DNA of 6,583 bases. It comes from Thioalkalivibrio sp. (GTDB lineage: Bacteria; Pseudomonadota; Gammaproteobacteria; Ectothiorhodospirales; Ectothiorhodospiraceae). Position 1 is the first letter of the stretch, and each line of letters begins with the position of its first letter. The DNA is taken from positions 1 to 6,583 of the forward strand of contig PWRV01000318.1 of the NCBI GenBank assembly GCA_003563455.1. Reading direction: 5' to 3'. Positions 1 to 5,738 of this stretch are shown piece by piece. A model generated the notes under the pieces. That model saw nothing but the letters and a program-made list of their open reading frames with translations. It was not told the origin of the DNA and did no database searches. The translations under genes were made by a program, and so were the position numbers.

Positions 1-462
<462 letters not shown>

Positions 463-470
463 GCCCGCCG

Positions 471-493
471 CGCCGGGGACGAGGTCCCCGGCG
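471..493 (+). terminator. Perfect 10-bp hairpin after the peroxidase gene (possible terminator, no T-tract)
   Basis: CGCCGGGGAC at 471-480 is exactly complementary to GTCCCCGGCG at 484-493, with a 3-nt GAG loop. It begins 8 nt after the stop codon. The position and strength suit transcript termination or 3'-end protection, but no T-run follows, so a classical intrinsic terminator is not shown. A small GGCC-TTTC-GGCC hairpin (503-514) follows. Confidence 0.4.
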
Positions 494-532
494 TGCCCGA
501 CCGGCCTTTCGGCCCCGCACCGCCCGGTACGG

Positions 533-538
533 TAGAAT
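533..538 (+). promoter_or_regulatory. Candidate -10 element for the garB-like gene
   Basis: TAGAAT differs from the sigma70 -10 consensus TATAAT at one position and sits about 85 nt before the garB ATG. It lies in the only A/T-richer patch of the 463-621 spacer. No convincing -35 is seen 16-18 nt upstream, where the bases are GC-rich. If real, transcription would start near 545, next to the inverted repeat at 541-553, and the leader would contain the 570-590 hairpin. The reductase might then be transcribed apart from the peroxidase. Confidence 0.3.
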
Positions 539-540
539 TC

Positions 541-553
541 GGGAACGATTCCC
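541..553. repeat. Small inverted repeat next to the candidate -10
   Basis: GGGAA (541-545) and TTCCC (549-553) are exact inverted copies around a CGA spacer, just downstream of the TAGAAT element. The placement would suit an operator at the transcription start, but arms of 5 bp can occur by chance. No regulator is identified. Confidence 0.25.
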
Positions 554-569
554 AACCCATCCCTTGCGG

Positions 570-590
570 GCGCCCCGTCTCCCGGGGCGC
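570..590 (+). other. Leader hairpin upstream of the garB-like gene
   Basis: GCGCCCCG (570-577) pairs perfectly with CGGGGCGC (583-590) around the 5-nt loop TCTCC, an all-G/C 8-bp stem. It ends 31 nt before the ATG and leaves the ribosome-binding site GGGAG (612-616) unpaired. It could stabilise the leader or pause transcription. No T-tract follows, and no known riboswitch is recognised. Confidence 0.4.
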
Positions 591-621
591 ATCCGCGTCT
601 GCAAACTGAACGGGAGCCAAC

Positions 622-2013
622 ATGGAACAGTACGACATCCTCGTGATCGGCGGGGGCAGCGGCGGCCTGGCAGTAGCCGAACGAGCCGCCGGGCACGGTG
701 CCCGTGTCGCAATCTTCGACCCGCGGCCGCTCGGTGGGACCTGCGTGAACGAGGGCTGCGTACCGAAGAAGCTGACGTGGTACGCGTCCCATCACATGAC
801 CCACGCCCGCCATGCCCATGAATTCGGCGTCGACGTCGAAGTCCGGGGCCTGCGCTATGCAGACCTGGTGCAACAGCGCCACGACTTCCTGCGGATGCTG
901 AACGACTACTGGTCCGGCTACCTCGAGCGGCTTGGAGTCCACCATGTAGCCGAGCGCGCGGAACTGGTCGATGCCCGGACGGTTTCCGCCGGCGGCACGC
1001 AATACCGCGGCGAACGGGTGGTCATCGCGACCGGCGGCGAACCGATCGTGCCGCGCATGCCCGGACACGAACTCGGGGCCACTTCCGACGATTTCTTCCA
1101 GTGGGATGACCTGCCCCGATCCATCGCCATCATCGGCGCGGGGTACATCGGCCTGGAGATGGCGGGGATGCTGCGTTCCTTCGGCGTCGATGTAACCGTG
1201 ATCGCGATGGAAAACCGGGTGCTCGAGATGTTCGATCCGATGATCAGCCACGTGCTCGAGCGTCACATGGAGGAACAGGGGATCGCGCGGCACCTCGGTG
1301 CGACGGTAACGGGTCTCGAGGGGACGCCGGGCGCAATAACCGTGCATGCCGGCGAGGGGCGAAGCTACGGCCCGTTCGAACGCGTGTTGTGGGCCGTGGG
1401 TCGACGTCCGAAGACCCGCGACATCGGCCTTGCCGCCGCCGGGGTCGAGATCCTGCCGAACGGCATCGTTCCGGTGAACGAGTGGCAGGAGACCAATGTT
1501 GCGGGCGTGTTTGCGCTCGGCGACGTGATCGGCAAGGCGCCGCTGACACCCGTGGCGATCGCCGCGGGACGGCGGCTCGCCGATCACTGGCTGGCGCCAG
1601 AGCGCGACCCCGTGCCGGTAGACTACGCGCAGATTCCGACCGTCACCTTCACCCATCCGCCCACGGGCGGCGTCGGCATGACCGAACCCGCGGCGGTACA
1701 GGCCTACGGAGATTCGGTGCGTGTCTACGAAACCGAATTCGGTGGTCTTGCCCGGGCCTTCGCGAAAGAGGACGTGGCGCCGGTGGCGATGAAGCTGATC
1801 TGCGCGGGCGCGGACGAGCGCGTGGTCGGCATCCACATGGTCGGGGACGAAGTGGACGAGATGCTGCAGGGATTCGCGGTCGCGGTGCGCATGGGCGCGA
1901 CCAAACGCGACTTCGACCTCACCATCCCGCTGCATCCCACCAGCGCGGAGGAACTGGTGACATTGAAGGTGGCGCGTCCCGGACAGACCGATCCGCTCGT
2001 CAGTGCGGCCTGA
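622..2013 (+). CDS. garB: Glutathione amide reductase-type flavoprotein disulfide reductase (probably NADH-dependent)
   Basis: 463 residues, the usual length of the glutathione reductase family of FAD-containing homodimers. The N-terminal FAD site is GGGSGG at 10-15. The redox-active disulfide is C41 and C46 in GGTCVNEGCVPKK (38-50). The nucleotide-binding fold has GAGYIG at 172-177, the second FAD motif ALGD is at 298-301, and the dimer-interface motif HPTSAEE supplies H438 and E443. The enzyme reduces a thiol disulfide in the cytoplasm. Two sets of residues match glutathione amide reductase (EC 1.8.1.16) rather than glutathione reductase. First, E20 replaces the human Arg37 that binds the glycine carboxylate of glutathione. 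Second, M196, E197 and E202 stand where glutathione reductases keep the basic residues that bind the NADPH 2'-phosphate; the C. gracile enzyme has Leu, Glu and Phe there. The start ATG follows GGGAG at a 5-nt spacing. The peroxidase upstream is its likely electron acceptor via the thiol. Family is certain; substrate and NADH preference are inferred. Confidence 0.9.
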   Translation: MEQYDILVIGGGSGGLAVAERAAGHGARVAIFDPRPLGGTCVNEGCVPKKLTWYASHHMTHARHAHEFGVDVEVRGLRYADLVQQRHDFLRMLNDYWSGYLERLGVHHVAERAELVDARTVSAGGTQYRGERVVIATGGEPIVPRMPGHELGATSDDFFQWDDLPRSIAIIGAGYIGLEMAGMLRSFGVDVTVIAMENRVLEMFDPMISHVLERHMEEQGIARHLGATVTGLEGTPGAITVHAGEGRSYGPFERVLWAVGRRPKTRDIGLAAAGVEILPNGIVPVNEWQETNVAGVFALGDVIGKAPLTPVAIAAGRRLADHWLAPERDPVPVDYAQIPTVTFTHPPTGGVGMTEPAAVQAYGDSVRVYETEFGGLARAFAKEDVAPVAMKLICAGADERVVGIHMVGDEVDEMLQGFAVAVRMGATKRDFDLTIPLHPTSAEELVTLKVARPGQTDPLVSAA

Positions 2014-2072
2014 GGCCTGGTCTGGCCGGGGATCCTGGCCGCACCCTGGTTATTCGGAACCCGCGGGCTGCG
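2014..2072. other. Short gap between convergent genes, no clear terminator
   Basis: 59 bp separate the stops of the garB-like gene and the Acg-like gene. Only short GC palindromes occur, such as CCCGCGGG at 2060-2067 and spaced GGCC pairs. No stable stem with a T-tract is seen on either strand. Confidence 0.4.
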
Positions 2073-3041
2073 TCAGCTCCACTCGATCACGTCCGCCAGT
2101 GGCCGTCGCGGCGTCGGCGAGAGCGGTTGGGGGGCATACCCGAAGCGCAGCAGGATCTGGGGAAGCCCCTCACCGTCAACCAGTTCGCTCACCTGGCTAC
2201 GCAGGGACGCGACCTGAATCGGCTGGTTGAGGTAGGACGCGCGCAGACCGAAACTGCAGCCCACCAGCAGCACGCGCTGCAACGCCTGCCCCGCCGCCAG
2301 CCAGTGACGCGGACCGTCACCGTCGGTGCCCAGCACCGCCAGAAGCGGCGAATTCTCCGCGAGCCCGCGATCCTTGGAACCCACGTTGCTGCCCATGTTG
2401 AAGTTGCGAACGACCATCTGGGCGACGGGAGCGGTGAAGGCGGAGATCGTCAGTCCGTCGCCCTCGGATCGCGTGTGCATCCACTCGGCGAGTTCCCGGC
2501 GCCACTCCGGATCGCTCCACTGCAGCGCGTCGCCCTCGACCACCAGGTTTACCGCGCGCCGGCGCAGCTCATCGCCGATCAGTGGGCGCAGCCACGCACC
2601 TTCGGCCGCGGCAGCCTCCACCATCGCATCGACGGCCTGCTGCTCGACCGCGCGCGATTCGAAGCGTGTCCTGCAGGTTCGGCGTTCCTCGATGAATCGT
2701 GCCAGATCCGCCTCGGGGACACGATCGGCGGTATTGCGGGTGATCGATACCCGGGACAGCCAGTCGGGCTCCTCCGGGTCCGGCAGCAACCGGTTCTCAA
2801 CCTGCAGATCGCGGTCGGCAGCCGCCAGCACGAGGTTCAGCAAGGCGCAGCCGCAGCTGATGGTCAGTTCCCGTCCATCCGGATCATTGACCGGCAGCGC
2901 CCGCGTCCGATCCGCAAGCAGATCCACGTAGGGTTCCCCGAGCAAAAAGAACCAGGGCTGGGTGTTGTGGCTGGACGGCGCCATGACCGCCCGGCCCACC
3001 AGTTCGACGGCCTGTTCGCTCCAGCTGGGTGCCACTGCCAT
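2073..3041 (-). CDS. Acg-family FMN-binding nitroreductase-like protein
   Basis: 322 residues from the chosen ATG. Sequence features typical of the Acg-like branch of the nitroreductase fold (mycobacterial Acg/Rv2032 and Rv3131 are members) occur in order. They are APSSHNTQPW at 21-30, a DPDGRELTISCGCAL block ending at 67, an RRTCRTRF segment at 120-127, a core with HWLAAGQALQRVLL at 246-259, GLRASYLNQP near 266-275, and LPQILLRFGYAP at 293-304. Members bind FMN. Mycobacterial Acg has been proposed to sequester the flavin rather than act as an ordinary nitroreductase, so a catalytic reaction should not be assumed. No signal peptide is evident; the protein is likely cytoplasmic. The frame extends upstream to a TTG at 3107, but those 22 residues are Gly/Ser/Arg-rich and unlike the family. 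The ATG at 3041 has a strong Shine-Dalgarno, so it is preferred. The gene is convergent with garB and separated from the upstream small gene by a hairpin array. Confidence 0.88.
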   Translation of the reverse strand: MAVAPSWSEQAVELVGRAVMAPSSHNTQPWFFLLGEPYVDLLADRTRALPVNDPDGRELTISCGCALLNLVLAAADRDLQVENRLLPDPEEPDWLSRVSITRNTADRVPEADLARFIEERRTCRTRFESRAVEQQAVDAMVEAAAAEGAWLRPLIGDELRRRAVNLVVEGDALQWSDPEWRRELAEWMHTRSEGDGLTISAFTAPVAQMVVRNFNMGSNVGSKDRGLAENSPLLAVLGTDGDGPRHWLAAGQALQRVLLVGCSFGLRASYLNQPIQVASLRSQVSELVDGEGLPQILLRFGYAPQPLSPTPRRPLADVIEWS

Positions 3042-3181
3042 CGCCCCTCCCCCGCCACTCGCAGGCGTTCGCCAGGACCGGCCGCCCGGAGAACGCGAAT
3101 GGTTCAACCACGTGCCCGCCTGGCGGGTCTTTCACCCCTACAGTCTAGTCGGTTCGGCGGAAACTGGGCGAAGTGGTGGGC
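3042..3181. other. Leader region of the Acg-like gene
   Basis: No credible gene is seen on either strand. On the minus strand, TAGACT (forward 3142-3147) is a weak -10 candidate that would give a leader of roughly 95 nt. The leader contains a small CCCGC-CTG-GCGGG hairpin (3115-3127). No good -35 was found. Confidence 0.35.
3044..3053 (-). promoter_or_regulatory. Shine-Dalgarno that fixes the Acg-like start
   Basis: On the minus strand GGGGGAGGGG lies immediately before the ATG at 3041, with the GGAGG core 4 nt from it. This supports the internal ATG over the upstream TTG at 3107, which has no comparable site. Confidence 0.65.
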
Positions 3182-3278
3182 GTGCCGGTGTCTACCGGCG
3201 CCGGGGCGTCTGCAGCTGCCGCCCCCCGACCGGCAGGTGCAGACGCCCCGCAACGGCTGTCGGCGCGCGCCGACAGCC
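3182..3278. repeat. Array of three consecutive hairpins, including a perfect 24-nt palindrome
   Basis: Three inverted repeats lie almost end to end. Hairpin 1 (3182-3201) pairs GCCGGT with ACCGGC around a GTCT loop, extended outward by a G-T and a G-C pair. Hairpin 2 (3202-3250) has 13-bp perfect outer arms, CGGGGCGTCTGCA (3202-3214) and TGCAGACGCCCCG (3238-3250). After one G-G mismatch, a further 6 bp (3216-3221 with 3231-3236) enclose a 9-nt loop. Hairpin 3 (3255-3278) is a 24-nt perfect palindrome with arms GGCTGTCGGCGC and GCGCCGACAGCC. The array starts 17 nt downstream of the small minus-strand gene and ends about 140 nt upstream of the Acg-like ATG. It may end or stabilise the small gene's transcript, encode a structured RNA, or be a dispersed palindromic repeat. 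No T-tract flanks it on either strand. Confidence 0.7.
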
Positions 3279-3295
3279 CTGTGATGCGACGGCCC

Positions 3296-3412
3296 TCATC
3301 CCTCACGGCAGCCTCCGAGCGGGCATTCGCCACTGAAGATGAGGTGCAGGATCAGGCCAACGATCGCAACGGTCGCGCCCAGGCCCAGCAGGGTAAGATT
3401 GTCGAAGTACAT
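3296..3412 (-). CDS. Unrecognised 38-residue single-pass membrane protein with a two-Cys tail
   Basis: The ATG at 3412 opens a 38-codon frame ending in TGA at 3296-3298. It is preceded by GGAGA (forward 3419-3423) at a 6-nt spacing, as good as that of any large gene here. The N-terminus is MYFDN. Residues 6-26 form a continuous hydrophobic stretch (LTLLGLGATVAIVGLILHLIF), long enough for one membrane helix and with small residues on one side (G10, G12, A13, A16, G19). The tail SGECPLGGCREG carries C30 and C35. There are no charged residues inside the helix; H23 lies near its end. Orientation is unclear because the only basic residue is R36 and the N-terminus has only D4. I do not recognise the family. 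The gene is divergent from ompR-envZ with 213 bp between the starts and is followed by the hairpin array. Support is start, RBS, composition and context only; conservation was not tested. Confidence 0.6.
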   Translation of the reverse strand: MYFDNLTLLGLGATVAIVGLILHLIFSGECPLGGCREG

Positions 3413-3570
3413 GTGCTTTCTCCAAGGGTCATATCGTTAAAAGTCTGATGCGCATGGCCACCTTTGCGAACCGACCCTGGATCCCGCGGCTTGCGGGCAG
3501 AGTGAACCGGAACGATGGAGCCTTGTACGCAGAATTGAGGATACGGAAGGCCTGTTGCCTGCGGATTTCC

Positions 3571-3579
3571 TGATATGCT
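3571..3579 (+). promoter_or_regulatory. Candidate extended -10 promoter of ompR-envZ
   Basis: TGATATGCT fits the extended -10 form TG-N-TATNNT, which can work without a strong -35; the -35 position here (3551-3556) is poor. Transcription would start near 3586, giving a leader of about 40 nt. The ompR ribosome-binding site is AAGG at 3617-3620, 5 nt from the ATG. Confidence 0.35.
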
Positions 3580-3584
3580 GATTT

Positions 3585-3601
3585 TGTAACAGTGTGTTTC
3601 A
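3585..3601 (-). promoter_or_regulatory. Candidate OmpR-binding tandem site upstream of ompR
   Basis: Read on the minus strand, TGAAACA (3601-3595) and TGTTACA (3591-3585) are two similar heptamers with starts exactly 10 bp apart. OmpR binds as two monomers in tandem to direct half-sites one helical turn apart, and the enterobacterial porin sites contain GAAAC and GTTAC cores. The site lies 25-41 nt before the ompR start and overlaps the predicted transcription start, which would suit autorepression. This rests on pattern matching; DNA preference of this OmpR is assumed from its conserved recognition helix. Confidence 0.4.
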
Positions 3602-3625
3602 GCGCGGCACACGCCGAAGGCAGCC

Positions 3626-4351
3626 ATGGAGACGAACACCACCGCCCGAATCCTGCTCGTCGATGACGATCCAGGCCTGCGCGAACTGCTCACCCGCTAC
3701 CTCGAGGAGCAGGGATTCGAGGTCGTTGCCGTCCGGGACGGCGCGGACATGGACGTCGCACTGTCGAAGCAGTCCTTCGACCTGCTCATCCTGGACGTGA
3801 TGCTGCCCGGCGAGGATGGCCTGTCGGTGCTGCGCAGGGTGGTGAACAAACAGTTCCTGCCCGTGATCATGGTCTCCGCGCGCGGCGAGGACATCGACCG
3901 TATCGTGGGTCTGGAAGTCGGTGCGGACGACTATCTGGCCAAGCCGTTCAACCCGCGAGAGCTGCTCGCCCGCGTGCGGGCAGTGCTCCGGCGACGTTTC
4001 TCGGCGTCGGCGGACGAACAAGCAGCGGAAGACGTGCACCGTTTTGGGCCCTTCGAGCTGCACCTGCCGTCCCAGCGCCTGCTGCGCGATGGTCAGGATC
4101 TGCCCCTGACGGGCGGCGAGTTCACCCTGCTCCGCGTACTGGTGGAGCATCCGCAGCGCGTGCTTGACCGCAATACCCTGCTGGACCTGATCAAGGGCTA
4201 CGAGCACCAGCCCTATGACCGCAGTATCGATGTCCGGGTCGCCCGCCTGCGGCGCAAGATCGAGGACGACCCCGGCAACCCGCGCTACATCCGCACCATC
4301 TGGGGACGCGGTTATCTCTTTGCCCCGGACGGGAACGGTACCCGCGCATGA
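3626..4351 (+). CDS. ompR: OmpR, two-component response regulator
   Basis: 241 residues, against 239 in E. coli OmpR. Residues 5-123 form the receiver domain, with an acidic pocket at D13-D15, phospho-acceptor D57 in LLILDVMLPGEDGLS, the conserved hydroxyl at S84 (Thr in E. coli) and K106 in the AKPFNPRELLARVRAVLRR segment. A linker of about 15 residues leads to the C-terminal winged-helix DNA-binding domain, about residues 138-235. Its recognition-helix region is DRSIDVRVARLRRKIE (198-213) and its wing is YIRTIWGRGYLF (221-232). Similarity to E. coli OmpR is strong along the whole length, including GEDGLS, DRIVGLE, GADDY and KPFNPRELLAR. It acts in the cytoplasm as a phosphorylation-activated transcription factor paired with EnvZ, classically controlling porins. 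The target genes here are unknown, and no porin gene is in the window. Its stop codon overlaps the envZ start in ATGA, indicating one operon with translational coupling. Confidence 0.96.
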   Translation: METNTTARILLVDDDPGLRELLTRYLEEQGFEVVAVRDGADMDVALSKQSFDLLILDVMLPGEDGLSVLRRVVNKQFLPVIMVSARGEDIDRIVGLEVGADDYLAKPFNPRELLARVRAVLRRRFSASADEQAAEDVHRFGPFELHLPSQRLLRDGQDLPLTGGEFTLLRVLVEHPQRVLDRNTLLDLIKGYEHQPYDRSIDVRVARLRRKIEDDPGNPRYIRTIWGRGYLFAPDGNGTRA

Positions 4352-5700
4352 GGTGGCTGCAGGCGCTTGCCCCGAGCTCGATCTATCTTCGGACGACCGG
4401 CATTCTGCTGATTGCCTTCCTTGCCTTTGCCCTGCTGATCCTCTCCGCGGTGGCTCATTTCACCATCATGCCGCTGGCCCGCAGCGCCGGCGACGACCTC
4501 GCCGCACTGATGCTGCTGTCGGCGCGAAGCTGGGCCGAAATCCCGCCGCCGGCGCGCGAGGAGTTCAACGATCGGCTCTACCAGGATCACGGCCTGCGCA
4601 TCCGCGAACCCCGGGAACCGCTGCCGCCGGTGGACAGCCTGCCGCTTCCCTACCTGGAGTTCGTCGAGCAGTCGCTGTCCCGGCGTGCCGGTTTCGACCT
4701 GCCGCTGCGTCCGCAAATGCACCTGGGAGAACAGTGGTACTGGGCCGACCTGAGCATCGGCGGCCAGAACCTGCGCATCGGCCTGTCGCTCGAGCGCGTC
4801 GCAACCCGACACCTCGACGGTGCGCTGGTGGTGCTGGTAATCACCGCGCTGCTGGTCCCGCTGACCGCGGTGTTCATGGCCGGACGGACCACCCGCCGGG
4901 TCCGGCTGCTTTCGGCAGCGGTCGCCGACGTGTCCCAGGGACAGCAACCCGCCCCACTGCCCGATCGCGGGCCGCGGGAGGTCCGCATGCTGGCCAGCAA
5001 CTTCAACCGGATGACGCGACAGGTGCGTGAGCTGCTCGCAAACCGGACCACCCTGCTGGCCGGCATCTCGCACGACCTGCGCACGCCACTGACCCGGATG
5101 CGGCTCTCGCTGGAGATCCTGCGCAACAAGCACGACCCGAAACTGATCGACGGGATCTGCAAGGATCTCGGGACCATGGACCGGATCATCGGGCAGACCC
5201 TGGAGTTGAGCCGCGACCTGGAGAACCGGCAGATCGAGACCGTCGACCTCGTGGCACTGATCGAGCAGATCATTGCGGACGTCGGCCGGGGCGAGGAAAA
5301 AGACATCCGCTGGACCGGATCCGCGCCGACCTGTACGCGCACGCTGAACCCGGTGGCCCTGCAGCGCATCCTCTCCAACCTGATCGAGAACGCGATCCGC
5401 TACGGCAATGGCAGTCGTGTCGAGGTCACGCTCCAGTGTGCCCCGACCGTAACGATCCGGGTAAAGGACCGCGGTCCCGGCATCCCGAGCGATCAGCTCG
5501 AAGCCGTTTTCCGACCGTTTCACCGTCTCGACAGCTCGCGGAGCAGCCAGACCGGCGGCAGTGGGCTCGGGCTCGCCATCGTCGAGCAACTGGCGAAGGC
5601 GAACGGCTGGAACGTCTCGCTGCGACCGCGCGAGAGCGGCGGCACCGAGGCGCATGTCGTCATCCCCCCGCTGCGGTCCGCGGAGATCGACACGCGCTGA
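4348..5700 (+). CDS. envZ: EnvZ, membrane sensor histidine kinase
   Basis: 450 residues, the same length as E. coli EnvZ. A first transmembrane helix at about 17-40 is followed by a periplasmic domain of about 115 residues that includes the EIPPPAREEF segment. A second helix lies at about 157-179, then a HAMP domain at about 180-232. The dimerisation/phosphotransfer domain carries GISHDLRTPLTRMRL with phospho-acceptor H242; T246 is the residue that in EnvZ supports phosphatase activity. The ATPase domain has the N-box NLIENAIRYGNG with N348, G1 motif KDRGPGIP with D374, the F-box FRPF and G2 motif GGSGLGLAIV at 403-412. All catalytic motifs are intact, so both kinase and phosphatase activity toward OmpR are expected. 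The start ATG overlaps the ompR stop by 4 nt, and its Shine-Dalgarno would lie inside the ompR coding sequence. The periplasmic domain is the least recognisable part, as is usual, so the stimulus cannot be read from sequence. Confidence 0.95.
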   Translation: MRWLQALAPSSIYLRTTGILLIAFLAFALLILSAVAHFTIMPLARSAGDDLAALMLLSARSWAEIPPPAREEFNDRLYQDHGLRIREPREPLPPVDSLPLPYLEFVEQSLSRRAGFDLPLRPQMHLGEQWYWADLSIGGQNLRIGLSLERVATRHLDGALVVLVITALLVPLTAVFMAGRTTRRVRLLSAAVADVSQGQQPAPLPDRGPREVRMLASNFNRMTRQVRELLANRTTLLAGISHDLRTPLTRMRLSLEILRNKHDPKLIDGICKDLGTMDRIIGQTLELSRDLENRQIETVDLVALIEQIIADVGRGEEKDIRWTGSAPTCTRTLNPVALQRILSNLIENAIRYGNGSRVEVTLQCAPTVTIRVKDRGPGIPSDQLEAVFRPFHRLDSSRSSQTGGSGLGLAIVEQLAKANGWNVSLRPRESGGTEAHVVIPPLRSAEIDTR

Positions 5701-5703
5701 TCG

Positions 5704-5721
5704 CCGCGTACGGTTTCGCGG
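5704..5721. terminator. Weak hairpin in the 38-bp gap between envZ and tex
   Basis: CCGCG (5704-5708) pairs with CGCGG (5717-5721) around an 8-nt loop. It is the only stem in the gap between the convergent stops, so it could serve both directions. It is short and lacks a T-tract on either side. Confidence 0.2.
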
Positions 5722-5738
5722 GGAGCAGTCGCGGGGTG

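Larger units (their letters stand above)
3413..3625. other. Divergent control region between the small membrane gene and ompR
   Basis: 213 bp without a credible gene. It contains an A/T-rich patch at 3431-3444, likely part of the small gene's promoter although no clean -35/-10 pair is seen. It also has an 8-nt palindrome ATGCGCAT (3448-3455), a 5-bp hairpin CCCGC-GGCTT-GCGGG (3483-3497), and the ompR-proximal promoter and tandem heptamer described separately. A minus-strand frame crossing the region is rejected as a shadow. Confidence 0.5.

Noticed and set aside
471..493. Classical intrinsic terminator
   Set aside because: The stem is perfect but no T-tract follows, so it is listed only as a possible terminator.
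3203..3249. Inverted repeat as terminal repeats of a small insertion or transposable element
   Set aside because: The arms are only 23 bp apart, no transposase or flanking direct repeat is seen, and a hairpin is the simpler reading.
3182..3278. CRISPR-like repeat array
   Set aside because: The three hairpins differ in sequence and length and no unit recurs with unique spacers.
1389..3284. Long plus-strand frame of 631 codons across garB and the Acg-like gene
   Set aside because: It is Arg/Gly/Pro-rich with no domain, crosses two well-identified genes on both strands, and is a high-GC frame artefact.
3145..3333. Minus-strand frame of 62 codons through the hairpin array
   Set aside because: It is Ala/Pro/Arg-rich, its codons are dictated by the inverted repeats, and it overlaps the 38-residue gene in another frame.
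3352..3693. Minus-strand frame of 113 codons across the ompR upstream region
   Set aside because: It overlaps the start of ompR and the control region, has no recognisable domain or good ribosome-binding site, and is out of frame with the better-supported 38-residue gene.
4312..5655. Minus-strand frame of 447 codons opposite envZ
   Set aside because: It lies antisense to a complete EnvZ with all motifs intact, and its composition (Gln/Arg/Gly-rich, no domains) is that of a shadow.
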